The position numbers were made by a program, and so were the translations under genes. This document shows positions 1-5,074 of a stretch of 6,087 bases of DNA, one piece after another; within the stretch, counting starts at the first letter, position 1; each line of letters opens with the position of its first letter. This stretch comes from Opitutales bacterium. GTDB lineage: Bacteria; Verrucomicrobiota; Verrucomicrobiia; Opitutales; UBA2987. The notes beneath the pieces are model-generated. The model saw only the letters and a program-made list of their open reading frames with translations. It ran no database searches and had not been told where the DNA came from. The DNA is taken from contig JAJFLT010000384.1 of NCBI GenBank assembly GCA_021772555.1, forward strand, positions 1-6,087, read 5' to 3'.

Positions 1-6
1 CATCGG

Positions 7-35
7 TTGACAATAAAAATGAGATTTCTTAAGTT
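7..35 (+). promoter_or_regulatory. Weak sigma-70-like promoter candidate
   Basis: TTGACA at 7-12 matches the -35 consensus perfectly. At the ideal 17-base spacing the -10 position reads TAAGTT (30-35), only three of six matches. A better -10 (TAAAAT, 36-41) lies 23 bases away, which is too far. A second -10-like box, TATGAT (104-109), has no matching -35. The promoter is therefore only suggested, and the real start could lie elsewhere in the leader. Confidence 0.2.
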
Positions 36-63
36 TAAAATTATATTCTTGAAGTTAAAATTA
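28..63. repeat. Imperfect direct repeat, 20-base period
   Basis: The 16 bases at 28-43 (CTTAAGTTTAAAATTA) and at 48-63 (CTTGAAGTTAAAATTA) match at 13 positions without gaps and almost fully if one T is slipped. The 20-base offset is about two helical turns, so both copies would face the same side of the helix. It could be a tandem protein-binding site or an A-tract bending element. In such AT-rich DNA it may also be chance. Confidence 0.35.
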
Positions 64-92
64 ACACAGATTCGGTAAAAGCAAATTTCAAT

Positions 93-116
93 ATACAACA
101 TTGTATGATACAGTAT
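93..116. promoter_or_regulatory. Operator-like cluster of ATACA/TGTAT half-sites
   Basis: ATACAA (93-98) and TTGTAT (101-106) form a 6+6 inverted repeat around CA. The second arm is shared with another perfect inverted repeat, TGTAT-G-ATACA (102-112), whose right arm is part of a third, ATAC-A-GTAT (108-116). Four alternating half-sites are thus packed into 24 bases, overlapping the TATGAT -10-like box and ending about 75 bases before the chosen start of the oxygenase gene. This is the architecture of a binding site for a dimeric repressor, for example a GntR-type regulator, but no regulator gene is visible in the window and the protein is unknown. Confidence 0.4.
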
Positions 117-189
117 TTTGGGACCCGTCTACTAATGGGGATAGACATGACGCGGCCTGCCTCCTTTGCGATATTTTATTGTCACACTA

Positions 190-987
190 ATGATTCATAA
201 TACCGAAAATAAAACCCTGGCCAAATACTTCAACTATCGTCGATTGACCGATGCAAAACTGGAGTTCTACGATCAAAACGGATACCTGGTTATCGATCGT
301 ATCCTCACCGCTAGCGGACTTAAAAGGATTGAGGTCGAATGCATGCGTGCCTGGCATGATGAAAAAGATGAATTCGACTCTGAGAAAACCTGGTTGCAAA
401 ATGCCCTGCTCCGCAACATCCATCATAAAGCACTACTGGCACGTGATTATTATTTTGATGGACCCCTTGTAGGTATCGCGGAGCAAATCATCGGCCCTGA
501 TATTAAAGGCGTTACTTCCCAGCTCACGTTTAAAATGAGGGGAAACACCAAGCCCTTCCACTGGCATCAGGATAACGCCTACGGTGAACTCGACCCCTAC
601 AATTCCATTACCTGTCTGACCGCGTTTGACGATACTGACCAATCCAACGGCTGCCTGTGGATTATCCCGCAAAGCCACAAGCAGGGGCAGCAGGCTGGCT
701 TGAGTTTGGCAGAGAAACGCAACCAGGCTGAAATCAAAGTGGATGCGGATGAGACCAATGCAATCCCCATGCCGATGACAGCCGGGCAATGCCTTATCTT
801 CAACTGTTGGATGCTTCATAAGTCCGACGGAAATTTTTCCAACGATCGCGACCGGCGGGTTCTGTTCCTGCGATATGCGGATGCCGATGCCGTCGAGGTG
901 TACAACGATCGAAAACCACGATTGGGGCGCCTGCTACGAGGCACTACCCGCTTTCCTGAAGTAGCTGCCTTCGAGACCGACCTTTGA
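190..987 (+). CDS. Phytanoyl-CoA dioxygenase (PhyH) family Fe(II)/2-oxoglutarate oxygenase
   Basis: The 265-residue product is a non-haem iron oxygenase of the PhyH type, which couples oxidative decarboxylation of 2-oxoglutarate to hydroxylation of a small molecule. Numbered from ATG 190, the N-terminal FYDQNGYLVID segment (about 26-36) is typical of the family. The HWHQD motif supplies the metal-binding HxD pair (H126, D128), and H210 in the CWMLHKSDGN segment is the distal metal ligand. Arginines just after it (220-223, RDRR) are placed to bind the 2-oxoglutarate carboxylate. The iron triad is complete, so the enzyme should be active. There is no signal peptide, so it is cytoplasmic. A TTG at 166 would add eight residues, but neither start has a clear ribosome site and ATG 190 puts the family domain near the N-terminus. 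The next gene follows closely, suggesting an operon. The substrate is unknown; PhyH proteins act on lipids, sugars, phosphonates and other compounds. Confidence 0.88.
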   Translation: MIHNTENKTLAKYFNYRRLTDAKLEFYDQNGYLVIDRILTASGLKRIEVECMRAWHDEKDEFDSEKTWLQNALLRNIHHKALLARDYYFDGPLVGIAEQIIGPDIKGVTSQLTFKMRGNTKPFHWHQDNAYGELDPYNSITCLTAFDDTDQSNGCLWIIPQSHKQGQQAGLSLAEKRNQAEIKVDADETNAIPMPMTAGQCLIFNCWMLHKSDGNFSNDRDRRVLFLRYADADAVEVYNDRKPRLGRLLRGTTRFPEVAAFETDL

Positions 988-991
988 AAGG
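986..991 (+). promoter_or_regulatory. Possible ribosome binding site for a TTG start at 1001
   Basis: GAAAGG overlaps the stop codon of the oxygenase gene and lies nine bases before TTG 1001, which is in frame with the next gene. ATG 1025 has no such sequence before it. The match to the anti-Shine-Dalgarno is only AAGG, so it does not settle the start. If used, it adds eight residues (MILFTLPV) to the product. Confidence 0.25.
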
Positions 992-1024
992 TTCAAATTA
1001 TTGATACTCTTCACACTGCCCGTT

Positions 1025-2560
1025 ATGAATACCACAGCCAATAATCCTCCCATTACCTTGGGCAGTGAACATCAACTCTTTCTCGATGATCACATCATTG
1101 AAAGTAGAGAAAACATCGTCTCCGGCCTGAACCCTGCTGAAAAGTTTACTGGTAATCCGGTCATTTCTTCCGACGACCCATTGATTCAGCCTTCTCTTTA
1201 CGGTTCCATTATTTATAATCCCGATTCCAGTTACCGTATTTGGTATTCCACCTGGGTTGATGGCGTCAAACGCATGTTCGTCTTTAACCAACTCAGTCAG
1301 GACGGTATTCATTGGGAAAAGCCGCAATACGATTTTATTAAAATAAATGGCAAAAAATCACACGCGGTTTTTGGAACGGATATTTTACCCCATATCACAG
1401 AGATATTTTCGGTTCTTCAAGATGATCGGGAGAAAGATCCCGAAAGACGATACAAGATGGCCTACAAGTACAAGGAAAAGGGCTACCCTTCACCTTATGT
1501 GGAAACCGTCATGGGGCTTCATCGGAAATTGCTCAATGACCTCACGTTCCGAGGGAAGCATGATCTTGTCGAAACCTACTATCGCGTTATTTCCGATGGC
1601 CTTTATTTGCCTACCCAGCGTCGGGCCGCCGGATTCGCTTTTTCTCCCGACGGCATTCATTGGAATCGAGTCGAACCTTTGGCCATACCTGATATCGGCG
1701 ATATCTCGCACTTGACCTGGGACCCCTACACCAACCGCTATTTGCTCTATGCCAGGGACTTTTTCCTGCCCGAAGATGTTCATGAGAAGCATAAAAATGA
1801 GGAGTGGTATCGAAAAACTTTCTGGGGCCGTGCGGTACGTCTCTTTGAAAGTACCGATTTCATAAACTGGACCGCCGGTGATATCGTGATGCATGCTGAT
1901 ATCGACGACCTGCCTGGGGACGAGATATACAGCATGGCCGTCTTTCCCTACGAGGGTCTTTACATCGGCCTTGTGCAAATGTATCACGCCTATCCCGATA
2001 CTAATACGCTTGATATCCAGTTGGCCGTGAGTCGCGATGGCTCGAACTGGAAGCGAGTTGGTGGCCGCCAGCCCTTCATCCCGCTCGGCGGAACCGGCCA
2101 ATGGGACCGCTTTAACAACTCAGTCGCTTCCGCTCCTGTCATGGTCGATGACGAGATCCGCTTCTATTATTCTGGCAGGTCTTATCGTCACAAACCCTAT
2201 GCGGAACCCGACAGCGGCCCGCAACGCTCCGCCATCGGATTCGCCAGTATCAAGCGGGATCGTTTCGCCCATGTCGGGGCCAGTTTCGATGGTGGCGCGA
2301 TTATAACCAAATCATTGTTGTTAAATGGATCCAGCCTGCATTTGAACGCAAACAGTGCGCACGGCACCATAGTTGTTAGTATTTTAGACCAGTACGGCCA
2401 ACCGATTAAAGGAATGATTTCAAAACCTGTCGAGGTTGACTCTCTCAATATTCCTGTTCGATGGATCGACGAAAAACTGGAAAGGCTCACCATCGATAAA
2501 CCGGTTAAACTTCGATTCGAGCTTAAAAACGCAAAGCTATATTCCTTCTGGATAGAATGA
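1025..2560 (+). CDS. Beta-propeller glycoside-hydrolase-like protein with C-terminal beta-sandwich
   Basis: The 511-residue product (numbered from ATG 1025) resembles the five-bladed propeller glycosidases of the GH32/GH43/GH117 type, as found in many copies in Planctomycetota and Verrucomicrobiota. The sequence shows QLFLDD at 17-22, YRIWY at 70-74, and four blade repeats of SxDGxxW form: SQDGIHW (91-97), SPDGIHW (207-213), STDFINW (276-282, degenerate) and SRDGSNW (336-342). A conserved core, EIYSMAVFPYEGLYIGL, lies at 300-316, and FYYSGR at 380-385. Residues about 425-511 form a small beta-sandwich ending KLRFELKNAKLYSFWIE. Candidate catalytic acids are D21/D22 and E300, by position only. 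There is no signal peptide, so it should act in the cytoplasm on imported sugar. TTG 1001 is an alternative start. It sits 37 bases after the oxygenase gene and is probably cotranscribed. The exact activity cannot be assigned. Confidence 0.8.
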   Translation: MNTTANNPPITLGSEHQLFLDDHIIESRENIVSGLNPAEKFTGNPVISSDDPLIQPSLYGSIIYNPDSSYRIWYSTWVDGVKRMFVFNQLSQDGIHWEKPQYDFIKINGKKSHAVFGTDILPHITEIFSVLQDDREKDPERRYKMAYKYKEKGYPSPYVETVMGLHRKLLNDLTFRGKHDLVETYYRVISDGLYLPTQRRAAGFAFSPDGIHWNRVEPLAIPDIGDISHLTWDPYTNRYLLYARDFFLPEDVHEKHKNEEWYRKTFWGRAVRLFESTDFINWTAGDIVMHADIDDLPGDEIYSMAVFPYEGLYIGLVQMYHAYPDTNTLDIQLAVSRDGSNWKRVGGRQPFIPLGGTGQWDRFNNSVASAPVMVDDEIRFYYSGRSYRHKPYAEPDSGPQRSAIGFASIKRDRFAHVGASFDGGAIITKSLLLNGSSLHLNANSAHGTIVVSILDQYGQPIKGMISKPVEVDSLNIPVRWIDEKLERLTIDKPVKLRFELKNAKLYSFWIE

Positions 2561-2618
2561 TTGGCACCACCAAGCAAAACAAAGCACTCCATTAGAACTT
2601 ACGATTTATTGTTAAGCT

Positions 2619-3974
2619 ATGATTGAACAGATCGATTCGAAAGGATTTTACATCGAACAATGCAACCTGCCGGGTGAAGGTAAAGCCGACGACCTCGTTC
2701 CCGCCCAGCACAATACCATTCAGCTCTGCAAAGATCGCTGGTTCGTGATATTTGAAACCCGCGGTTTTCGCGGTGTGGACGATAACCGCAGCGTCATCTA
2801 CCAGGTGCGTAAAGACGCGCCCTATGGTCCCGTCCTTTCCGAAGGTTGTCTGGACAAAGCAATCCAGGACTGGGATCCTCTCGGAAACGGCCGCCACTAT
2901 GTAAAGCTCTGCAATCACTCGGTTGCATTCGGCGTACCCGCGGGGGCGCTCATCAATGGGCAAACTGCTCCCAACGCCGGGGTATTTGTGGCCGCCTGGC
3001 GAGTCAATCCGCGCGTCCTCGACAGGGAAACAGGTTACCTCTTGTTGGAAAAAGAAGAAGTGCTGCCCCGGGAAACCTACCGATGTTACTGGATTCAGTT
3101 CAAACTAAACGAGGCTGAAGACGATATTGACATTATCCAATCAAAGACTCCCCTACGGCAATTGGGCTATGAGAACGGCAAGGCGATCTGTTCGCACGAA
3201 CAACTTGTTACGATGAACCAGGGCTATGTTGTGCCCGTGCCTTATAATGACAGGTGCACCGAGTGGGTCTTTCTGCTGCATTGGGGATTTGGAGCTAATG
3301 TCCCGACAAGTATCTGCACTCCCATCAAGTTTCGCTGGAACACGCGGACACATCTTTACGAATGGGTGGAAACCGGCCCAATCCTCGACGGTCCCGACGA
3401 TATGGGTATATTCGAAGGCGGCATCGTCCCCTATGGCAACGAGTGGCTGATTTCCATTCGTATTACACCACGCACGATCGGTAACGTTTGGTTTCGCACC
3501 GATGACCTCTTCGGCCCGGGCCCGGAACCGTTTTTCTCCGATGAGATTCGCAGCAATTGCCCACGAACTACTTTTGTCTTCCCCGACGGAATGGTTCGCG
3601 TGATGACTACCGATCAGATTAATTCACCGTATCAGAATGTCTACCTACGCCGAATTCCACTCCATATCATGGACATAGATCCGGATCATAATTTTGTCGT
3701 TACCAAAACGGATGTTGTATTCGACAGCGTAAAAGAAGGCCTGCCTCTGAGCATTGAAAACGCACCCACCATGCACTTCTGTCGGCTCCTTCCACATACT
3801 GGCGGGAATACGGGCCACCTTACTTATTTTGTACGCCCCCGCGCCATAAAGGGACAGGCTTACACCGCGGGTATTTTCAAAGGTGTCGTTAAACCAGAAG
3901 AGATTCAGGCCTCCGGCGTCTACTATTCCCGAATCACCTACGACCAGGACTATCCCGCAACCTGGCAATTTTAA
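2619..3974 (+). CDS. Putative beta-propeller protein, sialidase/glycosidase-like, function unknown
   Basis: I do not recognise a specific family for this 451-residue protein. The start is well fixed: an in-frame TAA lies two codons upstream of ATG 2619, although no ribosome site is visible. Blade-like strands recur along its length: RWFVIFETRGF (40-50), GVFVAAWRVN (121-130), EWVFLLHWGF (215-224), EWLISIRI (275-282), GMVRVMTT (324-331) and HLTYFVRP (400-407). These hydrophobic strands with intervening NTIQL-, EGGIV- and RTTFV-type segments resemble propellers of the sialidase/BNR superfamily, in which an acidic residue such as E266 (FEGGI) could be functional. It has about ten cysteines scattered along it and no signal peptide, which fits a reduced cytoplasmic setting. 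A 58-base gap without a terminator separates it from the preceding propeller gene, so the two are probably in one transcript and may act on the same imported glycan. It could instead be a non-catalytic sugar-binding propeller. Confidence 0.6.
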   Translation: MIEQIDSKGFYIEQCNLPGEGKADDLVPAQHNTIQLCKDRWFVIFETRGFRGVDDNRSVIYQVRKDAPYGPVLSEGCLDKAIQDWDPLGNGRHYVKLCNHSVAFGVPAGALINGQTAPNAGVFVAAWRVNPRVLDRETGYLLLEKEEVLPRETYRCYWIQFKLNEAEDDIDIIQSKTPLRQLGYENGKAICSHEQLVTMNQGYVVPVPYNDRCTEWVFLLHWGFGANVPTSICTPIKFRWNTRTHLYEWVETGPILDGPDDMGIFEGGIVPYGNEWLISIRITPRTIGNVWFRTDDLFGPGPEPFFSDEIRSNCPRTTFVFPDGMVRVMTTDQINSPYQNVYLRRIPLHIMDIDPDHNFVVTKTDVVFDSVKEGLPLSIENAPTMHFCRLLPHTGGNTGHLTYFVRPRAIKGQAYTAGIFKGVVKPEEIQASGVYYSRITYDQDYPATWQF

Positions 3975-4000
3975 TTTTGAAAACAGAACTCATACTCGAC

Positions 4001-4025
4001 GAAGGGTAATTTGTCATTGCCCTTT
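4001..4025 (+). other. Intergenic hairpin without a T-tract
   Basis: AAGGGTAA (4002-4009) can pair with TTGCCCTT (4017-4024) with one G-U pair around a seven-base loop, and a further G-U pair closes it. No run of T follows on either strand, so it is not a standard intrinsic terminator. It sits in the longest gap between genes, after the second propeller gene, and could slow 3' decay or partly attenuate transcription into the transport genes. It may also be chance. Confidence 0.3.
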
Positions 4026-4057
4026 ACATAAGGTCGCAGATGTAAATCTTATATTTG
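4023..4057 (+). promoter_or_regulatory. Weak promoter-like sequence before the TPR gene
   Basis: TTTACA (4023-4028) and TATATT (4050-4055) each match five of six consensus bases, but the 21-base spacer is longer than usual for sigma-70. TATATTTG (4050-4057) also fits the TAnnTTTG -7 element known from Bacteroidota, without a well-placed partner. The boxes would start transcription about 40 bases before ATG 4097, giving the TPR and binding-protein genes their own promoter. Support is weak. Confidence 0.2.
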
Positions 4058-4096
4058 AGGAATCAATTGGCAGCCTGTAACGACGTTTATATCAAA

Positions 4097-5074
4097 ATGT
4101 TAGCATTTTTCCGATCTCGGATAATTGTCCTTATATCGGCAATGTTTCTCTGGGTTACATTGCTACCGGCAGACGAAACACCGGTTTCAGAACAACTGCG
4201 CCGCCAGCGGGAATATGAAATCCTCATGAGCGAACGACAGGGCGCCGATCGGTATTCAGAAGAACTGAGAAAGGCCTGGAGTCATTTTACAGTGCTTAAC
4301 ATGCCGCAGGCAATCGCAGCCTTTGAGGCGGTACGCCAGGCCGAAGATTCCGGTGAACGCGACGGTGTTCAGGCACTATACGGCCTCGCCCTCTCCTACC
4401 GTTATAAACAACCCGGGGAGGACAAGGCGAAAGCACGGGATTATTTCAACGAACTCGTCACCAAGTATCCGCAAAACACTATCGCGGCCTGGGCCCTTCT
4501 GGAACTGGGCATAATGGAGAATGTTTACACGGATAAAGGAAGGCTCGAAGCCAGAAGCTATTTTCTTCGACTCATGGAGGCCTATCCTGAAAGTCTCGCC
4601 ATCCACGAAACCGCTCTCCGCCTGGCCGACACTTACCTGGGCAAGATACTGGACCCTACTGACATTCAGGAGGGGCTTTCTATCCTGGAAAAACACATTG
4701 ATAGGTATCCCGATAATCCGCTTGTGGGGAGCATGCACTACCGGGTGGGTTATTTCTATTTCGCTTGTCTGCAGGATTACGAAAAAAGTCTTCCCCACTC
4801 CATTGCCAACAGCAGGTTGCGGATGGAAGACCCCTATCGCTGGCCGGAGGATTACTGGCATACGGCCATGAATTTCATGCGCCTGAACCGGGTGGAGGAA
4901 GCAATTCCATGGTTTGAAAAAATCTACCAGGAAAGACCGACGTCGCGGGAAGCCCACCCCGCACGGGAAATGGTCGCGCGCATCAAGCGATACCTGGAAA
5001 CAAAAAAATCAAACAAAAGTCCCGCTGCCGTGCCTGACGATCAGGCAACCAAGCCGGAAGATTTTACACAATGA
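4097..5074 (+). CDS. Secreted tetratricopeptide-repeat protein
   Basis: The 325-residue product begins with a clear signal peptide: FFRSR gives the positive n-region, IIVLISAMFLWVTLL the hydrophobic core, and cleavage is expected after LLPA (residue 25). This signal decides for ATG 4097; an in-frame TTG at 4055 would bury it behind 14 polar residues. There is no lipobox cysteine, so the mature protein should be free in the periplasm. Residues about 52-300 are helical repeats of TPR/YbgF-like type, with recurring signatures such as QAIAAFEAV, KARDYFNELVTKYPQN, EARSYFLRLMEAYPES, GLSILEKHIDRYPDN and EEAIPWFEKIYQERP, about six units. The tail (from about 303) is Lys/Ser/Pro-rich and probably disordered. 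TPRs bind proteins and have no enzymatic role. Its stop codon overlaps the start of the solute-binding-protein gene, which implies translational coupling and a shared job, perhaps as a scaffold at the importer. The partner is inferred, not shown. Confidence 0.82.
   Translation: MLAFFRSRIIVLISAMFLWVTLLPADETPVSEQLRRQREYEILMSERQGADRYSEELRKAWSHFTVLNMPQAIAAFEAVRQAEDSGERDGVQALYGLALSYRYKQPGEDKAKARDYFNELVTKYPQNTIAAWALLELGIMENVYTDKGRLEARSYFLRLMEAYPESLAIHETALRLADTYLGKILDPTDIQEGLSILEKHIDRYPDNPLVGSMHYRVGYFYFACLQDYEKSLPHSIANSRLRMEDPYRWPEDYWHTAMNFMRLNRVEEAIPWFEKIYQERPTSREAHPAREMVARIKRYLETKKSNKSPAAVPDDQATKPEDFTQ

Larger units (their letters stand above)
1..189 (+). promoter_or_regulatory. AT-rich leader upstream of the oxygenase gene
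   Basis: This stretch holds no convincing gene. Bases 1-120 are strikingly AT-rich compared with the coding DNA that follows, which is typical of a promoter region. It contains a perfect TTGACA at 7-12, a 20-base-period direct repeat (28-63), a set of ATACA/TGTAT half-sites (93-116) and a TATGAT box (104-109). From about 120 onward the composition becomes GC-richer, as expected for a transcribed leader. The gene that ends or begins to the left of base 1 is not visible, so it is unknown whether this is the true 5' end of the operon. Confidence 0.5.

Noticed and set aside
127..146. Hairpin GTCTA/TAGAC in the leader, possible riboswitch or attenuator
   Set aside because: Only five pairs around a ten-base loop, with no T-tract or recognisable riboswitch core.
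135..200. A 21-codon ORF beginning ATG 135 (MGIDMTRPAS...) that overlaps the oxygenase start, as a leader peptide
   Set aside because: No ribosome site, no repeated regulatory codons and no attenuator-like structure; 21 codons open by chance is ordinary.
1490..2101. 203-codon reading frame on the - strand
   Set aside because: Lies entirely inside the propeller gene, whose + strand product has clear family motifs; the antisense product has none and no promoter or ribosome site.
2561..2618. Terminator or extra small gene between the two propeller genes
   Set aside because: No stable stem with a T-run and no reading frame of useful length; it looks like a plain intra-operon spacer.
4376..4957. 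193-codon reading frame on the - strand
   Set aside because: Antisense to the TPR gene, whose repeats and signal peptide are convincing; the antisense frame is a by-product of codon usage.
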